The notes beneath the pieces were generated by a model, which was not told where the DNA came from, searched no databases, and saw only the letters and a list, made by a program, of their open reading frames with translations. A program made the translations under genes and the position numbers. From positions 1 through 50,832 of the forward strand of contig CAZEFW010000052.1 in NCBI GenBank assembly GCA_964511535.1: 50,832 nt of DNA, read 5' to 3'. This document shows, piece by piece, positions 25,520-34,092 of the stretch (position 1 is its first letter; every line of letters begins with the position of its first letter). The stretch is from CAZCFB01 sp964511535 (GTDB taxonomy: Bacteria; Myxococcota_A; Polyangia; GCA-2747355; CAZCFB01).

Positions 25520-27994
25520 ATGAGTGACGACGAATCTTCTTCGACACCGCCGGAAGGCCCCGGCGTCCCGAGCGTCCTGCCTGCCCGGCTGGTGGACGCG
25601 CTGCCGCCCACCTTGCCGGTCCTGGTCTCCTCGGTGGGGCCCCTCTACCCCGGGATGATGACCCCCGTGCCGATCATGGGCGACCGGGAGGAGGAGACCC
25701 TCAAGCAGGCCACCGGCTTCGTCGGCGTGGTGGCCGCGCGCCCGGAGGCCGACGGCGAGGACATGCCCCTGAGCCCGCGGTTCATGTACGAGGTGGGGGT
25801 GGCCGGGCGCGTGATGCAGCAGACCGACCTGCCCGACGGGCGGCCCGCCGTTGTGGTGATGGCCACGCGCCGCATGAGGGTCACCCGCTTCCTGCGCCAT
25901 GACCGCGTGCTGCTGGCGGAGGTGCAGTACCCGGACGACGTGGTGCGTGAGCAGCGTGAGGTGGACGCCATGTTCCGCCGGCTGCAGCAGAGCTTCATGG
26001 AGCTGGTGCGCACCAGCCCCGAGATCCCCGAGGAGGTGGAGCAGCTGGTGCAGCAGGTGGAGGACCCGGGGCGGCTGGCCGACTTCATCGCGGCCAACCT
26101 GGGCAAGGAGATCTCGGCCAAGCAGGCCATCCTGGCCAGCTTCGAGGTGGACAGCCGGCTGCGTACGGCGCTGCTGATGGTGGAGCAGGAGCTCGACCTG
26201 GCCAAGCTGGGCGAGAAGATCCGGGACGAGATCCGCACCAACATCGAGGCGCGCCAGAAGGAGCACTTCCTGCGCGAGCAGATGAAGGCGATCCGCAAGG
26301 AGCTGGGCGAGGAGGTGGATCAGCGGGAGATGGACCGGGACGAGTACCGGGGAAAGATCGACGCCGCGAACATGCCCGAGGAGGCCGAGGCGCGGGCGCT
26401 GCAGGAGCTGGACCGCCTGGCGCTGCTGCCCACCGAGGCGTCCGAGTACCACGTGATCCGCAACTACCTCGACTGGCTCGTGGAGCTGCCCTGGAGCAAG
26501 CGCACCGAGGAGCTGCTGGACGTGGCGGAGGCGGCGCGGGTGCTCGACGCGGATCACCACGGGCTGGACGAGGTGAAGGACCGCATCGTGGAGTTTCTGG
26601 CGGTGCGCAAGCTGGCGCCCGAGCAGAAGGGGGCGATCCTGTGCCTGGTGGGGCCGCCGGGCGTGGGCAAGACCTCCCTGGGCCAGTCGGTGGCCCGGGC
26701 CATGGGGCGGGAGTTTCACCGGGTGTCGCTGGGCGGCATGCGCGACGAGGCGGAGATCAAGGGGCACCGGCGGACCTACGTCGGGGCCATGCCGGGCAAG
26801 ATCCTGCAGGGAATGCGGCGGGTGGGGGTTCGCAACCCGGTGTTCATGCTGGACGAGATCGACAAGCTCGGCTCCAGCTGGCGGGGCGATCCGTCCAGCG
26901 CCATGCTCGAGGTGCTCGACCCGGCGCAGAACCACGCCTTCGAGGACCTGTACATCGACCTGCCCTTCGACCTGACCGACGTGATGTTCATCGCCACCGG
27001 CAACGTGCCGTCCAACATCCCGGCGCCGCTGCGGGACCGCATGGAGGTCATCTCCCTGTCGGGCTACATCCCCGAGGAGAAGCAGGCCATCGCCCGGCGT
27101 TTCCTGCTGCCGCGGCAGATGAAGTCCCACGGGCTGACGGGCAAGACGTTGCAGGTCCACGCCCGGGCGCTTGGGGCCATGGTGGACGGCTACACCCGGG
27201 AGGCGGGGGTGCGGCAGCTGGAGCGGGTGATCGGCCGGGTCTGCCGCAAGGTCGCCGCGCGGGTGGCGGCGCTGCCCGAGGGCAAGCCGTCCCAAAAGAC
27301 GGTGGTGACGCAGAAGTCGTTGCCCGAGTACCTCGGGCCGCGGCGGTTCTTCAAGGAGCTGGCGCGGCGAACCCGGCAGCCCGGGGTGGTGGTGGGCCTG
27401 GCCTACACGGCGGTGGGCGGCGAGATCCTGTTCATCGAGGCCACCAGCATGCCGGGCAGAGGGCAGCTGGTGCTCACCGGCAAGATCGGCGACGTGATGA
27501 GCGAGTCGGTGCGCATCGCCCACACCATCATCCGGAGTAGGGCCGAGGAGTTCCAGATCCCGCGGGAGTCGCTCAAGCAGCGCGACTTCCACCTGCACGT
27601 GCCCGCCGGGGCGGTGCCCAAGGACGGCCCCTCCGCCGGCGTGGCCATGGTGTGCGCGCTGCTGTCGCTGCTGTGGCGCGGCAAGGGCAAGGCGGCCCGG
27701 GCGCGGGTGGCGGTCACCGGGGAGATCACCCTGCGTGGTCTGGTGATGCCCGTGGGCGGCATCAAGGAGAAGGTCGTGGGCGCCAAGCGGGCGGGCATCA
27801 AGACCGTGGTGCTGCCGGCGCGCAACGAGCCGGACGTCGGGGAGATCCCGGAGGCGGTGCGCAAGGGGCTGGAGTTCATCTACGTCGAGCGCATCGAGCA
27901 GGCCGTGGAGGCGGTCATCGGGTCGCTGCCAGGGGTGAAGCCGAAGAAGAAGTCCGTGCCCAGGAAGAAGCGCAAGCCGATCATCACGACCTGA
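25520..27994 (+). CDS. lon: ATP-dependent protease Lon
   Basis: 824 residues with the full LonA order. The N-terminal LON substrate domain covers about 30-220 (LPVLVSSVGPLYPGMMTPVP). A coiled-coil region follows, then the AAA+ domain with Walker A GPPGVGKTS near 377 and Walker B VFMLDEIDKLG. The protease domain has the catalytic dyad: Ser in PKDGPSAGVAM (about 705) and Lys in GGIKEKVVGAKRAG (about 748). A basic tail (KKKSVPRKKRKP) may bind DNA or polyphosphate. Lon degrades damaged and regulatory proteins in the cytoplasm. Its last 11 bases overlap the end of the convergent radical SAM gene. No heat-shock promoter could be identified upstream. Confidence 0.95.
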   Translation: MSDDESSSTPPEGPGVPSVLPARLVDALPPTLPVLVSSVGPLYPGMMTPVPIMGDREEETLKQATGFVGVVAARPEADGEDMPLSPRFMYEVGVAGRVMQQTDLPDGRPAVVVMATRRMRVTRFLRHDRVLLAEVQYPDDVVREQREVDAMFRRLQQSFMELVRTSPEIPEEVEQLVQQVEDPGRLADFIAANLGKEISAKQAILASFEVDSRLRTALLMVEQELDLAKLGEKIRDEIRTNIEARQKEHFLREQMKAIRKELGEEVDQREMDRDEYRGKIDAANMPEEAEARALQELDRLALLPTEASEYHVIRNYLDWLVELPWSKRTEELLDVAEAARVLDADHHGLDEVKDRIVEFLAVRKLAPEQKGAILCLVGPPGVGKTSLGQSVARAMGREFHRVSLGGMRDEAEIKGHRRTYVGAMPGKILQGMRRVGVRNPVFMLDEIDKLGSSWRGDPSSAMLEVLDPAQNHAFEDLYIDLPFDLTDVMFIATGNVPSNIPAPLRDRMEVISLSGYIPEEKQAIARRFLLPRQMKSHGLTGKTLQVHARALGAMVDGYTREAGVRQLERVIGRVCRKVAARVAALPEGKPSQKTVVTQKSLPEYLGPRRFFKELARRTRQPGVVVGLAYTAVGGEILFIEATSMPGRGQLVLTGKIGDVMSESVRIAHTIIRSRAEEFQIPRESLKQRDFHLHVPAGAVPKDGPSAGVAMVCALLSLLWRGKGKAARARVAVTGEITLRGLVMPVGGIKEKVVGAKRAGIKTVVLPARNEPDVGEIPEAVRKGLEFIYVERIEQAVEAVIGSLPGVKPKKKSVPRKKRKPIITT

Positions 27995-29408
27995 CCTCGC
28001 GCGACAGGCGGATCAGGGTGCGGAACATGGGCTCGTCGAGGCCCTCGGCCTGGCGCACGGCCATGGCGCGCTGCATCAGCTCCGGGTCGGGGCGGGTCTG
28101 CCAGGCCGGCACGCAGTTGGGGCGCTCGTCGCAGACCTGCTGCACCAGCTGCACGAGCTCGTCCGGCTCGAAGGCCGGCGAGACGTAGAAAGTCGGCTGC
28201 ACCAGGTCGTCGTCCCGGGCCACGACACCCTCGTTCAGGGCGAGGAGGTGCAAGGGCGTGCCCGGGTAGACGCGCAGTCCGGCGGCCATGTAGACCATGT
28301 CCTCGGGCTGCACGTGGCGCTGGATGAACGCCAGTGTGGAGTTGATCGTGTCGCGGTCCTCGCCAGGGCCGCCCAGCAGGAAGAACCACATGGCGGGCAA
28401 CCCCTCGGCGGCGATGCCCTCGGCCGCCCGTATCAGGTCCTTGCGGCTGAAGCCCTTGCCCAGGGTGCGCAGCATGCGGGGCGAGGCGGTGTCCGGCGTG
28501 ATGTCGATCTGCGCGAAGCCGGCGGCCTTCATCAGCCTGAACAGCTCGCGGTCGGCGCCCGCGGGGTTGACGCCCATGGTGCGCAGCCGCAGGCCGTTCA
28601 TGTCGCGCCGGGCGATCTCCGAGCACACCGCCTCGGCCTGGCCCGCTGGCGCGTTGAAGGTGGAGTCCACGAACTCGTAGGTCACGCCCGGGCCCAGCTC
28701 CTCGTGGGCCCGCTGGATCTCGTCGGCCACGTCCACCGGGTCACGCGGCCGCAGCCGCCGCCCCTCCAGCAGGGGGTAGGTGCAGTAGACGCACTTGTGG
28801 GCGCAGCCGCGGCGGGTCTGAAGCGGGTAGCTGCCGCGCTGGCGGTACGGCTCGTAGTCGACCCAGCGATGCACGTTGCCCGCGCCGGTGCTGCAGCGGC
28901 GCGCCGGCGGGACCGGACCGAGCCAGGACTCGCCCACGCCGCGCACCATCACGCCGGGGATGGTGAGCAGGTCGTCCCGCGCGCTGCCGCTGTCCAGGGC
29001 GCGCAGCAGCTCCACCATCGGCTCCTCGCCGGCGCCCACCACCCCGTAGTCCCCCTTGAACCGCTCCAGCAGCGGCCGGGGCAGCAAGGAGAAGCCGCTG
29101 CCGCCGAGGATGATCTCCGCCGCGGTGGCCTGGCGCAGGGGCTGGATGAAGTCCCGCGCGATGTCGTCCACGTACAGGGTCGGCGAGGGCAGCATCAGGT
29201 CGTCCACGTTGCGCAGGCCGACTCCGATGTAGTGGGGCGCGAACTCGGCGGCGAACTCCGGCAGCGGCCCGGCGCCCTGGAAGGTGCCGTCGTACAGCCT
29301 CACCTCGAAGTCCGGGGCGAGGGCCTCGGCCACCAGGCAGAGGCCCAGCGGCGGCACCGGGTAGGGCGCAGTGAGGGTGTTGGTGTTGACCAGCAGGACG
29401 CGCTTCAT
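27984..29408 (-). CDS. B12-binding-domain radical SAM protein
   Basis: ATG at 29408 (MKRVLLVNTNTL) opens 474 residues; the frame is open further upstream, but the family pattern starts here. Residues 1-155 form the B12-binding-like Rossmann domain (PPLGLCLVAEAL, IILGGSGFSLLP, VGAGEEPMVELL). The radical SAM cluster CAHKCVYC gives C202, C206 and C209, and the rest is an Elp3/MiaB-like barrel (ITPDTASPRMLRTLGKGF, WFFLLGGPGED). Members methylate or rearrange natural products, lipids or other metabolites; the substrate is unknown. No biosynthetic partners are adjacent. Upstream is the divergent FdrA-like gene (92 bases away); downstream is the overlapping lon end. Confidence 0.85.
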   Translation of the reverse strand: MKRVLLVNTNTLTAPYPVPPLGLCLVAEALAPDFEVRLYDGTFQGAGPLPEFAAEFAPHYIGVGLRNVDDLMLPSPTLYVDDIARDFIQPLRQATAAEIILGGSGFSLLPRPLLERFKGDYGVVGAGEEPMVELLRALDSGSARDDLLTIPGVMVRGVGESWLGPVPPARRCSTGAGNVHRWVDYEPYRQRGSYPLQTRRGCAHKCVYCTYPLLEGRRLRPRDPVDVADEIQRAHEELGPGVTYEFVDSTFNAPAGQAEAVCSEIARRDMNGLRLRTMGVNPAGADRELFRLMKAAGFAQIDITPDTASPRMLRTLGKGFSRKDLIRAAEGIAAEGLPAMWFFLLGGPGEDRDTINSTLAFIQRHVQPEDMVYMAAGLRVYPGTPLHLLALNEGVVARDDDLVQPTFYVSPAFEPDELVQLVQQVCDERPNCVPAWQTRPDPELMQRAMAVRQAEGLDEPMFRTLIRLSREVRS

Positions 29409-29500
29409 GAGTGATGCAAGTATAGCCGCGCGCCCCCGGCCATGCCCGCGCGCGATTTCCGGTATCATGTGGCGCTCAACCTCATGCCATCCCCGAGGAG

Positions 29501-31039
29501 ATGATGGACCGCGTACTGATCCACAGGGAGACCTACCACGACTCGGTGTTCCTCATGGCCGTCTCCGCGCGGCTGGAGCAGGAGCCTGCACTGGACGCTG
29601 CGCAGGTGCTGCTGGCCACCCCGGCGAACCTGGCGTTGCTGCACGACCAGGGCTTCGCGCACCCTGACCTGGCGGCCCTCGGCCCCACTGACCTGGTCAT
29701 CGCTCTGCGCGCGGCCGGGGAGGGAGCCCTGGACCAGGGTGAGGCCCAGGCAGCAGAGCTGCTGGCCGACGCGGGCGCAGGGGGTGCGGACGGCGCGGAC
29801 GCGGCCCGGCCCGTGAGCCTGGAGGCCGCAGTGCAGCAGCTGCCAGGGGCCAACCTGTGCCTCATCTCGGTGCCCGGCCGGTACGCGGCCTTCGAGGCGC
29901 ACCGCGCCCTGGAGCAGGGGCTGAGCGTGATGATCTTCTCCGACAACGTCTCGGTGCAGGACGAGGTGGCGCTCAAGGAGCGCGCGGCGAGCCTCGGGCT
30001 GCTCTGCATGGGCCCCGACTGCGGGACCTCGCTCATCGGGGGCAAGCCGCTCGGCTTCGCCAACCGGGTGGGCAGGGGGCCGGTGGGGCTCGTGGGCGCC
30101 TCGGGCACCGGGCTGCAGGAGGTCTCTTGCCAGCTCCACCACCTCGGCTGCGGCGTGAGCCACGCGCTGGGGGTGGGCGGCAGGGACCTGAGCGAGGCGG
30201 TGGGCGCCCGGGCGACATTGGCCGCGCTGGACCTGCTGGCTGCCGCCGCCGACACCCGGGTGCTGGTGGTGATCTCCAAGCCCCCCGATCCAAAGGTGGC
30301 GGCGAGGGTGGTGGCGCGGCTGGAGGCGCTGGACATGCCGGCGGTGGTCTGCTTCCTGGGCCAGCGCGACCTGCAAGTGGGCGGCAAGGTTCAGGCCGCG
30401 CGGACCCTGGGCGAGGCGGCGGCGCTGGCGGCTGCGCTGGCCCGGCCGGGGAGAGCTCGGGCGGCGGAGCCCGAGGTGGACGAGGAGGTCCTCCGCCGCG
30501 TGGCCCGGCAGCTGCCCGACGGAGCGGGCATGATCCATGGCCTGTTCTGCGGCGGCACCCTGGCGGCCGAGGCGGCGCTGGTGCTGCGCGAGCAGGGGCT
30601 GGAGGTGGGCAGCAACCTGGACGCCGGCCACGCGCTGCCCGACCCGGCCGGTCACACGGTGGTGGACCTGGGGGACGATCGCTACACCCGGGGCAGGCCT
30701 CACCCGATGATCGAGCCGGCCCTGCGCAACGACGAGATCCTGGCCCGGGCGGCGGAGCCCGGCGCCGCGGTGCTGCTGCTGGACCTGGTGCTCGGCGCGG
30801 GCAGCCACCCCGACCCGGCTGGCGTCACCGCGGAGGCGGTGGCGCGGGCGGTGGCCGACCACCCAGGCCTGGCGGTGCTGTGCGCCATCACCGGCACCGA
30901 CCTGGACGCCCAGGGGCTGGCGAGTCAGCGCGAGGCGCTGCAGCGCGCAGGGGCGCTGGTCTTCTCATCCACCGCCGCCGCGGCCCGGGCTGCGGCCCGG
31001 CTTGTCCAGCGCGCCGCACCACAGGAGGTGTCGTCATGA
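29501..31039 (+). CDS. FdrA-like acyl-CoA synthetase/CoA-binding protein (AllF-like)
   Basis: GAGGAG sits directly before tandem ATGs at 29501 and 29504; initiation at the second is likely. The ~512-residue product matches FdrA. The N-terminal domain contains a CoA-binding-like part (SVMIFSDNVSVQDEVALKER, GPDCGTSLIGG, GLVGASGTGLQEVSC). The C-terminal succinyl-CoA-synthetase-like half contains IHGLFCGGTLAAEAALVL and LLDLVLGAGSHPDPAG. In E. coli, FdrA with YlbE and YlbF (AllFGH) is, as I recall the literature, required for oxamate carbamoyltransferase activity in anaerobic allantoin use. The next gene is a YlbE-type DUF1116 gene overlapping by ATGA, so the operon pairing is conserved. No YlbF or carbamate kinase gene follows here, so the reaction in this organism is uncertain. 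Confidence 0.82.
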   Translation: MMDRVLIHRETYHDSVFLMAVSARLEQEPALDAAQVLLATPANLALLHDQGFAHPDLAALGPTDLVIALRAAGEGALDQGEAQAAELLADAGAGGADGADAARPVSLEAAVQQLPGANLCLISVPGRYAAFEAHRALEQGLSVMIFSDNVSVQDEVALKERAASLGLLCMGPDCGTSLIGGKPLGFANRVGRGPVGLVGASGTGLQEVSCQLHHLGCGVSHALGVGGRDLSEAVGARATLAALDLLAAAADTRVLVVISKPPDPKVAARVVARLEALDMPAVVCFLGQRDLQVGGKVQAARTLGEAAALAAALARPGRARAAEPEVDEEVLRRVARQLPDGAGMIHGLFCGGTLAAEAALVLREQGLEVGSNLDAGHALPDPAGHTVVDLGDDRYTRGRPHPMIEPALRNDEILARAAEPGAAVLLLDLVLGAGSHPDPAGVTAEAVARAVADHPGLAVLCAITGTDLDAQGLASQREALQRAGALVFSSTAAAARAAARLVQRAAPQEVSS

Positions 31040-32481
31040 GCCGTGACCTGCTGGAGAAAGATCTGGCCGTGGTCAACGTCGGGCTGTCGTCCTTCGCCCG
31101 GGAGCTGTCAGAGGCCGGGGCGCGGGTGGTGGACCTGGAGTGGAGCCCGCCAGCCGGCGGCGATGAGCAGACCCTGGCCGCCCTGGCCCGCATGGCCGGC
31201 TGGCCCGAGGCCGCCCGCCGGCGCATGGCCGAGGCCAACGACGAGGCGCTGCGCCGGCTGCAGCAGGCCCACCCGGTGGTGCACACCGTGCACCCGCGGG
31301 CCCTGGACGTCGTGCCCGGCATGCACGAGCGCCTTATCCTGCACGCGGGGCCGCCGGTGGCGTGGGAGGAGATGGCCGGCCCGCTGCGGGGCGGGGTCAT
31401 CGGGGGGCTCATATACGAGGGGCTGGCCGCTGACGCCGACGGCGCAGCGGCCCTGGCCGCGTCGGGAGAGATCGAGTACTCCCCCTGTCACCACCACGAC
31501 GCGGTGGGCCCCATGGCCGGCATCGTCACCGCGTCAATGCCGGTGTGGGAGGTGCGCAACCAGCCGTTCGGTGCGGTGGCGTACTGCACCTTGAACGAGG
31601 GGCTCGGCAAGGTGCTGCGCTACGGCGCCTACGCCGAGGAGGTGCAGCAGCGGCTGGCCTGGATGCGCGACGAGCTGGCCCCTGCGCTGGCGGTGGCCCT
31701 GGCAGCTCATGGCCCGCTGGACATGCGCTCGCTCATCGCCCAGGCGCTGCAGATGGGCGACGAGGGCCACAACCGCAACCGCGCCGGCACCTCGCTGGTG
31801 CTGCGGGAGCTGGCGCCGGCGCTGGTGGAGTCGGACCTGACCCGGGCCCAGGTGGCTCGGGTGCTGCGCTTCATCCATGAAAACGACCACTTCTTCCTCA
31901 ACCTCACCATGCCGGCGGGCAAGTCGGCGGTGATGCCGCTTCAGGGCATGGAGTGGAGCACCGTGGTCAGCGTCATGGCGCGCAACGGCACCGAGTTCGG
32001 GGTGCGCCTGGCCGCCCTGGGCGAGCGCTGGTTCACCGGGCCCGCGTCGGTGGTGGACGGGCTGTACCTGCCCGGCTTTTGCGCCGACGACGCCGGCCGC
32101 GACATCGGCGACTCGGTGATCACCGAGACCTACGGCATCGGCGGCTTCGCCATGGCCGCGGCCCCGGCCATCGTGCAGTTCGTTGGCGGCCGCGCGCCGG
32201 ACGCGCTGCGCTTCACCCGGCGCATGTACGACATCACCGTGGGCGAGAGCGAGGCGTACCGCATTCCGGCGCTGGACTTTCGCGGCACGCCCTGCGCCGT
32301 GGATGTGCAGAAGGTGGTTCAGACCGGCGTGCTGCCCGCCATCAACACAGGCATCGCCCACAAGGACCCGGGCGTGGGCATGGTGGGGGCAGGCCTGGTC
32401 AAGCCGCCGGCCAGCTGTTTTCGCGAGGCGCTGCAGGCGTTCGTGGAGCGGTACGACGAGGAGGCTCGGGGGCTGGGGTAG
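31036..32481 (+). CDS. DUF1116 (YlbE/YahG/AllG-like) protein
   Basis: ATG at 31036 follows AGGAGG and overlaps the FdrA-like stop by four bases. The 481-residue protein fits DUF1116 from end to end. Landmarks are VVNVGLSSFARELSEAGARV near the start, then PLRGGVIGGLIYEGLA, GEIEYSPCHHHDAVGPMAGI, MGDEGHNRNRAGTSL, NDHFFLNLTMPAGKS and PAINTGIAHKDPGVGMVGAG. The His cluster SPCHHHDAVGPMAG and the GDEGHNRN motif look like a catalytic or metal site. In E. coli the homologue works with FdrA and YlbF in oxamate/allantoin metabolism. Together these two genes suggest carbamoyl or ureide nitrogen use. The gene is followed by a hexamer repeat. Confidence 0.82.
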   Translation: MSRDLLEKDLAVVNVGLSSFARELSEAGARVVDLEWSPPAGGDEQTLAALARMAGWPEAARRRMAEANDEALRRLQQAHPVVHTVHPRALDVVPGMHERLILHAGPPVAWEEMAGPLRGGVIGGLIYEGLAADADGAAALAASGEIEYSPCHHHDAVGPMAGIVTASMPVWEVRNQPFGAVAYCTLNEGLGKVLRYGAYAEEVQQRLAWMRDELAPALAVALAAHGPLDMRSLIAQALQMGDEGHNRNRAGTSLVLRELAPALVESDLTRAQVARVLRFIHENDHFFLNLTMPAGKSAVMPLQGMEWSTVVSVMARNGTEFGVRLAALGERWFTGPASVVDGLYLPGFCADDAGRDIGDSVITETYGIGGFAMAAAPAIVQFVGGRAPDALRFTRRMYDITVGESEAYRIPALDFRGTPCAVDVQKVVQTGVLPAINTGIAHKDPGVGMVGAGLVKPPASCFREALQAFVERYDEEARGLG

Positions 32482-32505
32482 AGGGAGGCGGCGCCCGCGT
32501 TCAAC

Positions 32506-32589
32506 CAGCTTCAGCCTCAGCCTCAGCTTCAGCTTCAGCTTCAGCTTCAGCCCCAGCTTCAGCTTCAGCCCCAGCTCCAGCTTCAGCCC
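32506..32589. repeat. Hexanucleotide tandem repeat (CAGCTT-type, 14 units)
   Basis: Fourteen six-base units run without interruption: CAGCTT with CAGCCT, CAGCCC and CAGCTC variants. The array begins 25 bases after the DUF1116 stop and lies downstream of the convergent secreted-protein gene, so it is in no coding sequence. Such arrays change length by replication slippage. Confidence 0.95.
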
Positions 32590-32600
32590 CGGCCGTCTCG

Positions 32601-32640
32601 TTCTGGCATTCTGGCATTTTGGCAACCTGGCATTCTGGCA
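32601..32640. repeat. Octanucleotide tandem repeat (TTCTGGCA, 5 units)
   Basis: Five eight-base units: TTCTGGCA, TTCTGGCA, TTTTGGCA, ACCTGGCA and TTCTGGCA. The array sits 11 bases after the hexamer array and directly before a GC hairpin. It is non-coding. Confidence 0.9.
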
Positions 32641-32642
32641 TT

Positions 32643-32661
32643 CGGCGGCGGAACGCCGCCG
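32643..32661. terminator. GC-rich hairpin between convergent genes
   Basis: CGGCGGCG-GAA-CGCCGCCG is an eight-base perfect stem with a three-base loop, two bases before the stop of the minus-strand gene at 32662. It could end transcription of either convergent gene, or be a REP-like element. No T run follows, so intrinsic termination is not assured. Confidence 0.45.
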
Positions 32662-33441
32662 CTACCGGTTGCCGATCTCGTCGGCGTGCGCCTTGCGCAG
32701 CTGGTTGCTGGTCATCAGCTCCAGGCCCAGGCGGCCGAGCTGGGTCTTGGAGCGTTCCTTGTCGCTGTAGACCACCACCGCCTCCACCCCTTTGGCCTTC
32801 TTGAGCATGAACTGGGCGAAGCGCGGCATGCTGGTGCCGTGCTTGCGCCGGCCGCCGAGCATCTTGACCAGGCTCTCGCCCCGCTTTTCGCCCATGGTCA
32901 GGCGCATGATCCAGGACACGCAGTGGAAGCCCTTTTCGCCGTGGAAGTCGTAGGGACCGAGCTCCTTGCCGCGGGTCTTCTTCATGTGTCGAAGGTAGGA
33001 CTTGAGCTTCAGCTCTTGCTTGCTGGTCAGGGGTACCAAAAAGCCATAGCGCTCCGAGCCGATCTTGCGCACCGGCCCCACCCGCAGGCCCTTCATGTAG
33101 AAATCGAAAACCTGGTTGCCATGGCGAAAGTACACATGGCCCTTGCCCGCGGGCACCACCACCTCCAGGTACCCCTTGGCCGTGGCCTGGGTGTACTTCT
33201 TGAGGGTCTTGTTGTTCACCTGGAGCACCTTGCGGCTGCGCACCAGCCTGCCGAGGTGCATCTTCTTCATGGTGCGGGCCAGCTTGCGCGGCACCTTGAA
33301 CCGGCCCAGGGCGTAGTCCTGTCGGGCGGTCACCGGCCGGGTCGAGCGGACGAAATCCCGCAGGCCCCCAGCAACAGCCACGTCGGGGTGCAGCATCAGG
33401 ACAGTGAGCAGAATCAGGAGATATCGAGCCATACCAGGCAT
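32662..33441 (-). CDS. Secreted basic protein of unknown function
   Basis: 259 residues from ATG 33441; an in-frame ATG at 33432 is also possible, and neither has a clear Shine-Dalgarno. An N-terminal signal peptide (YLLILLTVLMLHPDVAVAG) predicts export. The mature part is rich in Lys and Arg (KKMHLGRLVRSRKVLQ, LKKYTQATAKGY). GHVYFRHGNQVFDFY and FHGEKGFHCVSWIMRL contain a His region and a Cys in the helical-looking context HCVSW. This loosely recalls circularly permuted papain-like (YiiX-type) enzymes, but I cannot confirm it. I do not recognise the family otherwise. The GC content is slightly below that of the neighbouring housekeeping genes. Confidence 0.6.
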   Translation of the reverse strand: MPGMARYLLILLTVLMLHPDVAVAGGLRDFVRSTRPVTARQDYALGRFKVPRKLARTMKKMHLGRLVRSRKVLQVNNKTLKKYTQATAKGYLEVVVPAGKGHVYFRHGNQVFDFYMKGLRVGPVRKIGSERYGFLVPLTSKQELKLKSYLRHMKKTRGKELGPYDFHGEKGFHCVSWIMRLTMGEKRGESLVKMLGGRRKHGTSMPRFAQFMLKKAKGVEAVVVYSDKERSKTQLGRLGLELMTSNQLRKAHADEIGNR

Positions 33442-33638
33442 CAGAGCAAGATCCAGGCCACGGCATTGCTGGGCTGATGCACCTGTAACGGACTGAATTT
33501 ACGTAACAACCATTCTCGCCTGGATCGGGCAACATGGCTGGTCCGCTATCCACCCCTCACAATACGAGCCAGTGAACTCCCGTTATCGCCAGTGAACGAG
33601 AATTCACACCCTCCCTCAACAAATTCGCGCATTTGGCC

Positions 33639-33655
33639 CTGGCATCAACCTTGCT
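33639..33655 (+). promoter_or_regulatory. Sigma-54 (-24/-12) promoter
   Basis: CTGGCATCAACCTTGCT has GG at 33641-33642, exactly ten bases, and GC at 33653-33654. This fits the sigma-54 consensus TGGCAC-N5-TTGCW at nearly all conserved positions. Transcription would begin near 33666, about 25 bases before the ATG at 33691 with its strong Shine-Dalgarno. A sigma-54 activator gene lies 1.4 kb downstream. No enhancer site has been identified. Confidence 0.6.
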
Positions 33656-33690
33656 CTTTCCAGGGACAGGACCCACGAAGGAGGTGGATC

Positions 33691-33768
33691 ATGAAGGCAC
33701 TCATCGGAGGCATCATCGCAACAGTCGTCGTCGTCGTCCCGCCCGTGCTGCTGGGGGTGTTGCTGTAG
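33691..33768 (+). CDS. 25-residue single-helix membrane peptide
   Basis: A 26-codon frame starts with ATG at 33691, preceded by AAGGAGGTGG (33678-33687), one of the best Shine-Dalgarno sequences in the window. The product is Met-Lys followed by almost only Ala, Ile, Leu, Val and Gly, with a central PP after a five-Val run (ATVVVVVPPVLLGVLL). It would span the inner membrane once with almost no soluble part. A -24/-12 type promoter (33639-33655) is correctly placed upstream. Its size, hydrophobicity and translation signals resemble small membrane regulatory peptides or type I-toxin-like peptides. No homologue is known to me and no antisense RNA is evident. It ends 14 bases from the convergent mini-lipoprotein. 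Confidence 0.6.
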   Translation: MKALIGGIIATVVVVVPPVLLGVLL

Positions 33769-33782
33769 GGGAATGCCTGGCG

Positions 33783-34052
33783 CTACTTGCAGGTGAAGCT
33801 GGCCACGCCGAGCCAGTCGCATTCGTAGTCGGCGATGTCCTGGCAATCGCACTCATCCCAGGCCTGGTTGGTGCAGCCGCTTCGCTTCAGGCTCGAGGTG
33901 GGCGTGCAGACGTAAGAGCACATGCTGCAGGCTTTGTTGCCGTCGCAGGTCGCGCCATCGGCGTCGCCTCCTTCGCAGGCCATGGTCAGGGCAGCGAGGG
34001 ACAGCGCGGCTAGGAGGACGATGGTTCTGAGCATATTCGAGATATTCGACAT
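33783..34052 (-). CDS. Small Cys-rich lipoprotein
   Basis: 89 residues, with AGGAGG (34058-34063) five bases before the ATG. A lipoprotein signal ends AALTMAC with Cys 26 as the lipidation site. The mature ~63 residues hold nine more Cys (36, 42, 45, 49, 60, 68, 70, 78 and 88) in a disulfide-rich pattern (CDGNKACSMCSYVC, DECDCQDIADYEC). It would be an extracytoplasmic knot-like domain, of a kind common in myxobacterial surface lipoproteins. Function unknown. It converges on the 25-residue peptide. Confidence 0.75.
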   Translation of the reverse strand: MSNISNMLRTIVLLAALSLAALTMACEGGDADGATCDGNKACSMCSYVCTPTSSLKRSGCTNQAWDECDCQDIADYECDWLGVASFTCK

Positions 34053-34092
34053 GGGAGCCTCCTGGCTTTGGGGGTCTTGGGTTCTACCCCGG

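Noticed and set aside
32506..32640. Tandem arrays considered as a CRISPR.
   Set aside because: Units are 6 and 8 bases with no unique spacers and no cas genes nearby.
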